From: Dehalococcoidales bacterium
Lineage (GTDB): Bacteria > Chloroflexota > Dehalococcoidia > Dehalococcoidales > UBA3254
Direction: 5' to 3'
DNA: 64,000 nt
NCBI GenBank assembly: GCA_016926695.1
Contig: JAFGOB010000039.1
Span: forward strand, 41,558-105,557
This document shows, piece after piece, positions 53,246 to 60,789 of this stretch. The notes under the pieces were generated by a model that saw only the letters and a list, made by a program, of their open reading frames with translations, had not been told where the DNA came from and did not search any database. Positions within the stretch are counted from its first letter, which is position 1, and every line of letters starts with the position of its first letter. Made by a program: the position numbers and the translations under genes.

Positions 53246-53593
53246 TCAATACCGGTTGATAGCGTCCAGAAGCATTTCCGGCGGATCGGATTTGCATACG
53301 AAATCATCGGCTCCAAGGCCCAGGGCAATCTGTTTCATCTGGGGACGGCTGCTCAGAGCAATAATATTAACATCTGAACAAAGGAGACGCAGAGTCTTTA
53401 ATAGTTCTTCGGGCCTGGTACCGGGAAGCTCGAAATCCAGCAGCACCAGGTCCGGACAATCAGACCGTACCATGGCCAGCAATTCCTGGGCACTGCTGGC
53501 TTCGGATACCTGAGCGATGCCGGACTTTTCCTCAATCATGAGGCGTAAAGCTGAACGAACATCCGGCTGATCATCCGCCACCACAACACGCAT
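53246..53593 (-). CDS. Stand-alone response-regulator receiver, 115 aa
   Basis: Complete receiver: VVADDQPD acidic pair (Asp7-Asp8), phospho-acceptor Asp53 in LVLLDFELPG, IALSS with Ser, Lys101 in FVCKSDPP. No output domain, so it would signal by binding a partner (CheY/Spo0F style). No histidine kinase is in the window. Confidence 0.85.
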   Translation of the reverse strand: MRVVVADDQPDVRSALRLMIEEKSGIAQVSEASSAQELLAMVRSDCPDLVLLDFELPGTRPEELLKTLRLLCSDVNIIALSSRPQMKQIALGLGADDFVCKSDPPEMLLDAINRY

Positions 53594-53689
53594 ATGTCTT
53601 GCTCCCTCCCCGGTTTAAGTGCTTTGTTCAGACGGGGTGTCCCGGGATATTGTCTCATTCACGAATAAAATCAGTATAATCCCGGACTT

Positions 53690-54061
53690 TTAACCGGCGT
53701 TTTTACCATCAAATTCGTCCCTGGAAAGTACAGTCAAAATAATACTCGCGATCCCTGGAATATTGGATAAACAGATGGTCGTGATAGAACCTGCCAGAGC
53801 CCATCCCCACATCCTTCTTTGAAGAGCGAAAACACCGCCCGTTATGGAGACTATTCCCAGTGCCGCAGGAAACAGTGCCAGAAAACCAAACAGCCAGGTG
53901 AAGTGAAAGGGACAATACAGGAAGAAAGGTCCGCATACCGACAGGCCTATACCCGCTATGATCACGCCCAGCAAACAAAGCGACCCTGCTGCAATATTGA
54001 TAACGCCTGCAGCCATAGGTTTGGCTGTCTTTTGTGCTGTTGATCCCGCTGGAGTGTTCAT
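53690..54061 (-). CDS. Small four-helix membrane protein (DUF4064-like), 123 aa
   Basis: Hydrophobic segments at about 15-37, 44-68 (with aromatic/His-rich FFLYCPFHFTWLFGF), 70-82 and 88-107, after a short Thr/Lys-rich cytoplasmic start. ITGGVFALQRRMWGWALAGSI resembles the DUF4064/DUF4190 pattern. Function unknown. It lies downstream of the NarL terminator. Confidence 0.6.
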   Translation of the reverse strand: MNTPAGSTAQKTAKPMAAGVINIAAGSLCLLGVIIAGIGLSVCGPFFLYCPFHFTWLFGFLALFPAALGIVSITGGVFALQRRMWGWALAGSITTICLSNIPGIASIILTVLSRDEFDGKNAG

Positions 54062-54100
54062 TCCTCACCCGCCTTTCCACATTTCCTACCTCCAATATAA

Positions 54101-54137
54101 AGAAAAGCCCCCGGTTATACGCCATTCAACCGGGGGG
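54101..54137 (-). terminator. Intrinsic terminator after the NarL-type regulator
   Basis: GCCCCCGGTT (54107-54116) and AACCGGGGGG (54128-54137) pair around an 11-base loop; on the minus strand the stem is followed by TTTTCTTT. Confidence 0.75.
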
Positions 54138-54173
54138 ATTCCTGATTGGCTTCATGATCAGGTTTTAACCTGG

Positions 54174-54815
54174 TCATTTGACCAGGTTATGCTTCAGGGC
54201 CATTGCGACAGCTTCGGTACGGCTGGTCACTTCCAGTTTGGAAAGAATATTACTGACATGAAATTTAACGGTAGACTGGCTGACAATCAGACGCTCAGCT
54301 ATTCCGGTATTGGGAAGACCTTCCACCATCAATATCAGGATTTCTTTTTCTCTATCGGTAAGATCATACGCAGGAGAGGAGGGTTCCTTGATATCCTGGA
54401 TTAAAACCTGGGCCGCTTCAGGAGACAGACGGGACTGCCCGCTTACAGCGCCTTTTATGGCAGTTATCAGCTCACCGGCCGATACGTTTTTCAGTAAATA
54501 ACTCATAGCGCCCGCCTTTAAAGCGCCTTCCACCATTTCTTTTTCCTTGAAACTGGTGAGTGCAATAATATGTATATCGGGCCAGCGCTGATGAATTGTC
54601 GCAGTTGCGGTCACTCCATCCATAACAGGCATTAACAGGTCCATTAATACGACATCAGGCTGGTGTTTTTCACACATCTTTATTGCTTCTTCACCGTTCC
54701 CCGCTTCGCCGACCAGGTCCATGTCATCGTAAGACAACAGGACAGCTCCAAGTCCGCTGCGCACAACAGCATGATCGTCCACCAGTAATATACGAATAGG
54801 TGCTGACTCGCCCAT
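54174..54815 (-). CDS. NarL/FixJ-family response regulator, 213 aa
   Basis: Complete receiver (LVDDHAVVRSG, Asp59 in VVLMDLLMP, Thr in ALTSF, Lys108 in YLLKNVS) followed by a LuxR helix-turn-helix (LTDREKEILILMVEGLPNTGIAERL, SQSTVKFHVSNILSKLEV). Phosphorylation should drive dimerisation and DNA binding. No kinase is adjacent. It ends in a strong terminator. Confidence 0.93.
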   Translation of the reverse strand: MGESAPIRILLVDDHAVVRSGLGAVLLSYDDMDLVGEAGNGEEAIKMCEKHQPDVVLMDLLMPVMDGVTATATIHQRWPDIHIIALTSFKEKEMVEGALKAGAMSYLLKNVSAGELITAIKGAVSGQSRLSPEAAQVLIQDIKEPSSPAYDLTDREKEILILMVEGLPNTGIAERLIVSQSTVKFHVSNILSKLEVTSRTEAVAMALKHNLVK

Positions 54816-55209
54816 CGGTATCCCTCCTGCTGGCTTTTTTTACATATTAACTCTATATTATACGGCTTCTAATGTAAACTGCCATGCCTGTTCCAAAGAC
54901 CAGGTAATAACCCACCTATCGTCCAAGCAATATTCCACCCGGATGCAGGGTGAACCATGCATCATATTTTTCTAGACTATTGTTGTTAATAGAAATAAGG
55001 ACGGTGCGGATGTGTATCTTATGGTCAATCGTCCTCCATTTAAACGGGCCTGCTTTTTTAGTAAACATTCCTTGTATCAGGGCTCTAATTCAGTCCCTAT
55101 CAATATTGCCTGTATTACGATAAAATCAAAGAGCTTAAATTTATAAAATCGGCGGGAACCGCTTATCACAGACCGCTGACGATAAACCGGAACAAAAAAG
55201 GAGAATGCT
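54816..55209. other. Intergenic region between divergent genes
   Basis: About 390 bases with no recognisable gene. No clear promoter pair was identified; both flanking genes must start here. A AAAGGAG ribosome site lies before the lipoprotein ATG. Confidence 0.45.
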
Positions 55210-55977
55210 ATGGAAACAAAAAAAATGCTTTCCCTGGTAGTCATAATCGGTCTACTCGTAATCATGGCTGCAGGTTGTTCGCTGGTAGGGTCCGGCCCTA
55301 TTGTAGAAAAAAAGTACTCTTTTAAGGACTTCAGCGAAATAGAGATATCTCATTATTTCGAATATGATATCACCCCGTCCAATAATTTCAGTCTGGCCGT
55401 TTCAACCCATGAAAACCTGATTGAAAGCCTGGATATTTCCCTATCCGGGCCTATCTTAAAAATCGGGTTCAAACCGGGTAATATCGCCAATGCCGATGCA
55501 AAAGCCGTAATTACTTTACCCGAACTGGAAAGACTGAAGGTATCCGGGGCATCCAAAGGAAAAGCCGCCGGTTTTTCATCAGAGGACAACTTTAAATTGG
55601 AGGTATCCGGTGCCAGCCAGGCGGAAATGGAGATTGAAGCAGGAGATACGGAAATCGAAATATCGGGAGCCAGTAAAGTAAGGGGTACTTTGAAAGCCGA
55701 TGATATGCTCATTAAGGTTTCCGGGGCCAGCAATTTCCGGATGGATGGTTCAGGAGGTCGTACCAGAATCGATGCCTCCGGGGCCAGCAGCGTTGATATT
55801 CCTGACTTGGTACTCGGGGATGTATCGATTAAGCTCAGCGGCGCGAGTAACGCCGCTGTCAATACCCAAGGCATCATGGATGTTGACCTATCCGGGGCCT
55901 CTACCCTGGATTATTATGGTAATCCCAGACTGGGTAAAATAGACATCTCAGGCGCTTCAAATTTACATCAAAAATAG
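55210..55977 (+). CDS. Lipoprotein with GIN/DUF2807 beta-helix repeats, 255 aa
   Basis: Lipobox IMAAGC (Cys23). After a DUF2807/GIN opening (YSFKDFSEIEISHYFEYDI), eight repeats each carrying SGAS (KVSGASKGK, EVSGASQAE, EISGASKVR, KVSGASNFR, DASGASSVD, KLSGASNAA, DLSGASTLD, DISGASNLH) about 20 residues apart build a parallel beta-helix. Such heads of putative adhesins occur on the outer cell surface; binding partner unknown. First of a three-gene envelope group on the plus strand. Confidence 0.85.
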   Translation: METKKMLSLVVIIGLLVIMAAGCSLVGSGPIVEKKYSFKDFSEIEISHYFEYDITPSNNFSLAVSTHENLIESLDISLSGPILKIGFKPGNIANADAKAVITLPELERLKVSGASKGKAAGFSSEDNFKLEVSGASQAEMEIEAGDTEIEISGASKVRGTLKADDMLIKVSGASNFRMDGSGGRTRIDASGASSVDIPDLVLGDVSIKLSGASNAAVNTQGIMDVDLSGASTLDYYGNPRLGKIDISGASNLHQK

Positions 55978-56006
55978 AAGGCATCCATACGTAAAGGAGA
56001 GCAAAA

Positions 56007-57101
56007 ATGGAAACGAAAACTGAAAAAGACAGTACGGTCAGCCAGGAACGCAGTATAAAAGAATTATCACCCAGAGTCGCGGGGCTGCTCTGTTATGTAG
56101 CCGGGTGGATCAGCGGCATCATTTTCCTGGTGCTTGAACAGAAAAACCGTTTTGTTCGCTTCCATGCCCTGCAATCAATCATCGTATTCGGGATATTGAC
56201 CTTGGCCAACATCGTCTTCGGAAGCATTCCATGGGCAGGCACCGGTTTCTCCGTAATAATTGGTATCACCGCGTTCATTCTATGGATAATCCTGATGGTC
56301 AAGGCCAACAGCGGTGAGATGTTCAAATTACCCTGGGCCGGCAACCTGGCCGAACGCCTGGCGAATGAATCAATACCGCCGTCTACACGGCCACCGGCCC
56401 AACATCCGCCTGCCAACCAACCACCGTCTGCACAGCCTTCATCCGCACAGCCGCCATCATCCCGGCCGCCATCGACACAACCGCTCTCGAATACCGTTAC
56501 TCCGGAGCCGCCTCCATCCGCCAGGACTGAAGAAATGCACAGCAGCCCACCGCCTGAATACATAAGGCCGGCAGCCAGGCCGGTCTACCAGGATGATACA
56601 TTTATAGACAAATACTATTCCACCAGCCAGAGAAACGCCAGGATGGCGGGCTCCGCCTTCGCTATTGCCTGGGGAGTTGTGTTATTGATCTTCTTCAACT
56701 TCTATAACCAGTATATCGCCTGGTACGAACCGGTACATTCAGGCGGGTCAACACAATGGCAGATGCATACACTGGTAACATCCGATTTCGCTATATGGCT
56801 GCCTGTGGTTACCGCTACACTGGTAATCTCTATTATCGGCCATGCCGTGGCTATCACTTTTGATAGATACGCCCTGCGCCAGACTATCCGCACCATCCTG
56901 GATGCGCTTAGCGCCGTCAGCGTAATTACACTGCTTGTCATCTTCCCGTTCGATTTCAGCGTCCTGCCAAGCACGGCTGCGGCTGATGGGACCACCTTCG
57001 GACTGACTATTGCCCTGATCTGTATTGCCGTAATCTGCGGTATAAGCGCTCTGGTTAACCTGGTCCAGTTGATAATCCACTCGGTAAAAGGGGAGTATTA
57101 G
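56007..57101 (+). CDS. DUF4870 membrane protein with proline-rich linker, 364 aa
   Basis: DUF4870 domain at about 20-115 (GLLCYVAGWISGIIFLVLEQ, NRFVRFHALQSIIVFG: two to three helices), then a cytoplasmic or extracytoplasmic Pro/Ser/Gln-rich linker (about 125-190) full of PP and QP pairs, then about four more helices (215-240, 260-285, 300-320, 330-355). The C-terminal region resembles no family I know. AAGGAG precedes the ATG. 29 bases after the lipoprotein gene, so co-transcribed. Confidence 0.78.
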   Translation: METKTEKDSTVSQERSIKELSPRVAGLLCYVAGWISGIIFLVLEQKNRFVRFHALQSIIVFGILTLANIVFGSIPWAGTGFSVIIGITAFILWIILMVKANSGEMFKLPWAGNLAERLANESIPPSTRPPAQHPPANQPPSAQPSSAQPPSSRPPSTQPLSNTVTPEPPPSARTEEMHSSPPPEYIRPAARPVYQDDTFIDKYYSTSQRNARMAGSAFAIAWGVVLLIFFNFYNQYIAWYEPVHSGGSTQWQMHTLVTSDFAIWLPVVTATLVISIIGHAVAITFDRYALRQTIRTILDALSAVSVITLLVIFPFDFSVLPSTAAADGTTFGLTIALICIAVICGISALVNLVQLIIHSVKGEY

Positions 57102-57138
57102 GTCCCGTCATACGGACCGCTTCATTAGGGAGGTTGAT

Positions 57139-57570
57139 ATGTCAGCAAGATGGAATAATGCCGGTAGCAGTCCCGATAAGGGAAATGAAGACTGGAAAAC
57201 CGCCGGAGAAGGCAGCTACCAGAACCGGAGGACGCATAAATTTTATGACGATCCCTTGAGAGGGCTTTTCTGGGGATTGCTTCTCATCCTTATCGGAGTC
57301 CTTTTCTTTATTAATCAGCAAGGCGATATTGTCTGGGATGTGTTATGGAAATACCTCCTCATCGGTCTCGGGTCAATCTTCATTATCGACGGTATAGCCC
57401 GCTCCTTACATCCGGCCTACCGCGCAGGCGGCCTGGGTAAATTTGTTCCGGGAATTATTCTGGTCCTAGTCGGCGTGGCTTTCCTTTTCAACTTCAGCCA
57501 GTTTTGGCCGGTTATCCTGATAGCGGTAGGGGCCGTTATGCTGATCAGCATTCTGGTCAGACGTCGATAA
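57139..57570 (+). CDS. LiaF-like transmembrane protein (DUF5668-like), 143 aa
   Basis: Charged N-terminus of about 45 residues, then four hydrophobic stretches in two pairs: GLFWGLLLILIGVLFFINQ, YLLIGLGSIFIIDGIARSL, FVPGIILVLVGVAFLFNFSQFWPVILIAVGAVMLI. The G-x-x-L-x-L-x-G-x-x-F pattern is that of the LiaI/LiaF transmembrane region. In Firmicutes LiaF acts in envelope-stress sensing; here only the membrane part is present. GGGAGG precedes the ATG. Confidence 0.75.
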   Translation: MSARWNNAGSSPDKGNEDWKTAGEGSYQNRRTHKFYDDPLRGLFWGLLLILIGVLFFINQQGDIVWDVLWKYLLIGLGSIFIIDGIARSLHPAYRAGGLGKFVPGIILVLVGVAFLFNFSQFWPVILIAVGAVMLISILVRRR

Positions 57571-57728
57571 GAATACCTTGCATTATTCCTGTGGGCCGGT
57601 CTTGCATTGCAGGTAACTCCAGGTATATAGTGATGGTAAAGCCCTTTCCGTAAAATAACTTCTTATCTCGCAAATAAAAGGGTCTCAGCCCGTTTAAAAG
57701 GTACCATAAGGAGAGATCCGGAGGAGAC

Positions 57729-58382
57729 ATGGATAAGTCTATTCGCATAATACCGGCCATATTGACTGATGATGCCGGTACCCTGAATAACATGCTCAAG
57801 CAGGCAGAATCTTTTACCGACTTTGTGCAGATAGATATCATGGATAGCAAGTTTGTGCCTTCCCGGAGTATTACCTGGGAACACATCGCCTCTATCAGTA
57901 CCGGCCTTCATTGGGAAGTCCATCTGATGGTGGAACAACCTGAAAAGCAGATCGAGAACTACAAGAAAGCGGGAGCTCAAAAAGTGATCTTCCACTTTGA
58001 AGCCACCTCTACCCCCGATTATGTGATCACCCTGGCCCGCCAGTTGGGCCTGTCCGTTGGGCTGGCGGTCAACCCTGAAACAGCGTTTTCGAAAATTCTG
58101 CCCCTGACGAGCAAAGTGGACAGCATTCTTTTCATGTCGGTCCACCCCGGATTTTATGGCGCCAGGTTCCTGCCCGAGGTGCTGGAAAAGGTTAAGAAGC
58201 TGCGTAAAGCCAGGCCTTTCATGGCCCTCAGCATCGACGGGGGAATCAAGGAAAACAACATTTTGAAAGTAGCCGGCAGCGGGGTAAACGAAATCTGTGT
58301 GGGCAGTGCGGTCTTTAGTCAGCCGGATCCCGCAGAAAGCTACCGCCGACTGGTCAAGCTGGTTAATACAAACACCCGCTAA
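57729..58382 (+). CDS. rpe: Ribulose-phosphate 3-epimerase family protein, 217 aa
   Basis: TIM barrel with the epimerase metal and catalytic residues: PAILTDD, QIDIMDSKFVP (Asp), WEVHLMVEQP (His), FHFEA (His), and ALSIDGGI (Asp). The phosphate loop reads SVHPGFYGARF instead of the usual NPGFGGQ, so another sugar phosphate is possible. Two GGAG sites precede the ATG. The ABC ATPase gene follows after 29 bases. Confidence 0.85.
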   Translation: MDKSIRIIPAILTDDAGTLNNMLKQAESFTDFVQIDIMDSKFVPSRSITWEHIASISTGLHWEVHLMVEQPEKQIENYKKAGAQKVIFHFEATSTPDYVITLARQLGLSVGLAVNPETAFSKILPLTSKVDSILFMSVHPGFYGARFLPEVLEKVKKLRKARPFMALSIDGGIKENNILKVAGSGVNEICVGSAVFSQPDPAESYRRLVKLVNTNTR

Positions 58383-58411
58383 ACACGTCAGCTTCAACGC
58401 TTTCGCTTGAT

Positions 58412-59521
58412 ATGATCGAAATTCAAAATCTCACGGTAAGTATAGGCGATTTTTCCCTGAATAACCTGGACCTCACTATACGGGACAGGGAATATTTCGT
58501 TATCCTTGGGCCTTCAGGCGCCGGCAAGACCATTTTTCTTGAATGTCTGGCCGGACTGCATAAACTGAAAAAAGGCCGGGTACTGATAGATAACCGCGAT
58601 ATCACCACTCTGGCTCCCGAAGAAAGAGGGATAGGATATGTGCCGCAGGACTACGTTCTTTTTCCTTTCCTCGATGTTCGTGAAAATATCCTCTTCGGAC
58701 TTAAAAGAGGAAAACACCGGAAAATTGACATGAACCAGCGTATGGTCATCCTGGCCGACCTGCTGGGTATTTCTCACCTGCTTGACAGGGACATCAATAC
58801 TTTAAGCGGAGGAGAAAAACAGAGAGTGGCCCTGGCCCGCGCGCTGGCCCCCTCTCCGCGAATATTGCTGATGGATGAACCTTTCAGCAGCCTGGATGTA
58901 CAGACAGCCAAATACCTGCGGACGGAATTAAGGCGTATCCACCGGGAACTGGGAGTAACCACGCTCCATATAACCCATAATCATACGGAGGCTGAGGAAC
59001 TGGCAGACCGTATGGCCGTCATGTACCACGGCAGGATAGAGCAGGTAGGGAAGCCACAGGAAATTTTCTTTTTCCCTCAAACGGAAGCTGTCTCCAATTT
59101 TATCGGTTCCCTGAATATACTGGACTGCTGCTCCTGCCGCCAACTGGTCCCGGGGCTTATCGAGGTAGACTGCGATGGTATGCATATTATCCTGCCTCAT
59201 GACGAGGGGGTAATGCAAAAAATCGCTATTTCTCCCCGTGACGTTTACGTTTCGGATATACTGCCGCCGGGACCTTCGGTAAACCGGTTTAAGGGAACCA
59301 TATCAGCCGTCAATCATAATACCTCCATGGCCAGCATGGAGATCAGGGTAATGAACTCCACTATAAGAGCGGAAATGCCCGGCGAACTGGCCAGGGAAAT
59401 GGACCTTGTCATCGGCAAAGACGTCTATATAATACTCAAACTCAGAAGACTGAAAGTGCTGGGAGGCAGGGTTGACAGTACGCCTGAACAATACGAGTGG
59501 TACTACAAAGAGATAATATAG
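58412..59521 (+). CDS. ABC transporter ATPase, molybdate/tungstate (ModC/WtpC) type, 369 aa
   Basis: Walker A GPSGAGKT, Q-loop YVPQDYVLFP, signature LSGGEKQRVALARAL, Walker B ILLMDEPFSSLD, switch His in HITHNHTEAEELADR. The C-terminal part (about 240-350) is a TOBE/MOP-like domain (FKGTISAVNHNTSMASMEIRVMNSTIRAEMPGEL) as in ModC. That suggests oxyanion import and would suit the molybdoenzyme in this window, but sulfate- or iron-type ATPases are close relatives. No permease or receptor gene is adjacent. No clear ribosome site. Confidence 0.82.
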   Translation: MIEIQNLTVSIGDFSLNNLDLTIRDREYFVILGPSGAGKTIFLECLAGLHKLKKGRVLIDNRDITTLAPEERGIGYVPQDYVLFPFLDVRENILFGLKRGKHRKIDMNQRMVILADLLGISHLLDRDINTLSGGEKQRVALARALAPSPRILLMDEPFSSLDVQTAKYLRTELRRIHRELGVTTLHITHNHTEAEELADRMAVMYHGRIEQVGKPQEIFFFPQTEAVSNFIGSLNILDCCSCRQLVPGLIEVDCDGMHIILPHDEGVMQKIAISPRDVYVSDILPPGPSVNRFKGTISAVNHNTSMASMEIRVMNSTIRAEMPGELAREMDLVIGKDVYIILKLRRLKVLGGRVDSTPEQYEWYYKEII

Positions 59522-59547
59522 TCCGTACAGGCCGCTTTATTCTCCGA

Positions 59548-59576
59548 TTGATTGCGGGAACTTTTTTAGCTATAAT
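59548..59576 (+). promoter_or_regulatory. Promoter of tRNA-His
   Basis: TTGATT (59548-59553), exactly 17 bases, TATAAT (59571-59576). Start of the transcript would be near 59583, about 25 bases before the tRNA. Confidence 0.7.
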
Positions 59577-59606
59577 AAATGGGCTGGCGTCGATGTCAGA
59601 AAACGT

Positions 59607-59684
59607 GGTGGGTATAGTGCAGTGGTCTAACACGCCAGGTTGTGGCCCTGGAAATCGAGGGTTCAAGTCCCTCTACCCACCCCA
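59607..59684 (+). tRNA. tRNA-His (anticodon GUG)
   Basis: Acceptor stem GTGGGTA/TACCCAC, T-arm GAGGG-TTCAAGT-CCCTC and anticodon stem CCAGG/CCTGG around TTGTGGC, giving anticodon GTG. A G precedes the acceptor (59607) opposite discriminator C (59681), the special G-1:C73 pair of tRNA-His, and CCA is encoded (59682-59684). Confidence 0.95.
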
Positions 59685-59735
59685 ATTCCCCTCTTGATGA
59701 TATTACCTGCATATCCCTGAATTTATCTGCGATTT

Positions 59736-60665
59736 TCACCCTAACTCATCTTCACCGGGTACTACCAGCACACTCACTCTCGGCTGCGACATTAGTATGA
59801 CATCCGTCCATGACTTGGATTCATACTGCACTCCGGCCTTTTCAGCCGGAGTCCTTCCTTCAAGGCGTTCATGCGGCCTCAGGTAGTTGTAGTAGACTCT
59901 GAAACCATCCAGGAACCTGCCGGCGCTCTCTATCCTCTTCAGCCGTTCCAGGGTGCTGTTGCGTGTTTCCACGATGCTGCGCCACTGTTCTTTGAATTCA
60001 ATATCGGCATTGTCAATGGAGGGACCGCTCCGGACCGGTCTTGTTCTAAATCCATAGGTGCCATCTGTATCTACCGGCCCGTTTTTCCACTCGCAGACAG
60101 AAATCCTCTCAGGCATACTTCCTGCTCTTTCCCGGGCTCTTTCCAGCAGGACACCGGTATCACCTGTGTCCCGGCCCGGCAAAAGGCCGCTAGATAGAAG
60201 ATAGTATGTCTCTCTGTCAATGATATCCGTACATTGGCAATTACCGCGGCCCGTTTTTATAATAGATTCGCATATCACATAGTCAGTGCCTGCCCGCGGA
60301 CGGTAATCCTTGAATTGACTGATTGCCTCATCCGTGTATTTTTTTATCCAGGCATAAACAGACTTGCAGGATAGTGTGTTGCTGTAACTGGCATTCAGTT
60401 TATCCCTGATGCTGTTTATACTTTGTCCTTGATAGTATTCTTCCAGCGCAATCGCGAGCTGGACAAAGGGGGTTTTCATCCGGAACAGGTAATCATTGGA
60501 GCTGAATCTGTGTCTGCAGTCCCTGCAAAAATAGTACTGGGTACCTTCCACAAGCCCGTGTTTACGGGTGCGGACCGATCCGCAGCGTTTACAGTATACC
60601 GGCGCCTTTTGGCCGCCTTCGCTGCCTGTTTGGTACTGTTGAAAAACCCGTACGCTCTGCTGCAT
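59736..60665 (-). CDS. Transposase-like protein with Zn ribbon and altered DDE triad, 309 aa
   Basis: N-terminal zinc ribbon (CKRCGSVRTRKHG, CRDCRHRF) and then the RNase H-like core usual for IS6/IS1-type transposases: TDIIDRETYYLLSSGLLPGRD, VDTDGTYGF for the second Asp, RNSTLERLKR for the Glu, and YYNYLRPHERLEGRTPAEKAG at the end. The first Asp, normally in DET at the first strand, reads C-E-S (DYVICESII), so the catalytic triad looks broken. GGGAGG precedes the ATG. Next to tRNA-His on the opposite strand. No flanking inverted repeats were found by eye. Confidence 0.75.
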   Translation of the reverse strand: MQQSVRVFQQYQTGSEGGQKAPVYCKRCGSVRTRKHGLVEGTQYYFCRDCRHRFSSNDYLFRMKTPFVQLAIALEEYYQGQSINSIRDKLNASYSNTLSCKSVYAWIKKYTDEAISQFKDYRPRAGTDYVICESIIKTGRGNCQCTDIIDRETYYLLSSGLLPGRDTGDTGVLLERARERAGSMPERISVCEWKNGPVDTDGTYGFRTRPVRSGPSIDNADIEFKEQWRSIVETRNSTLERLKRIESAGRFLDGFRVYYNYLRPHERLEGRTPAEKAGVQYESKSWTDVILMSQPRVSVLVVPGEDELG

Positions 60666-60789
60666 TCTCTTCCTCCCCGTTCATTCTCTCCCTTCCGTGA
60701 ATGATTATAAAGACCGGCACACATCAAGTAAACAACATTTTCGCTCTTTTGTCCTTGTGTGGAAAGATTCCATAGCCTAAAGTAAAATT

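Noticed and set aside
53709..54125. 138-codon minus frame overlapping the DUF4064-like gene
   Set aside because: The competing frame has clear membrane helices and a better start; this one shows no plausible protein.
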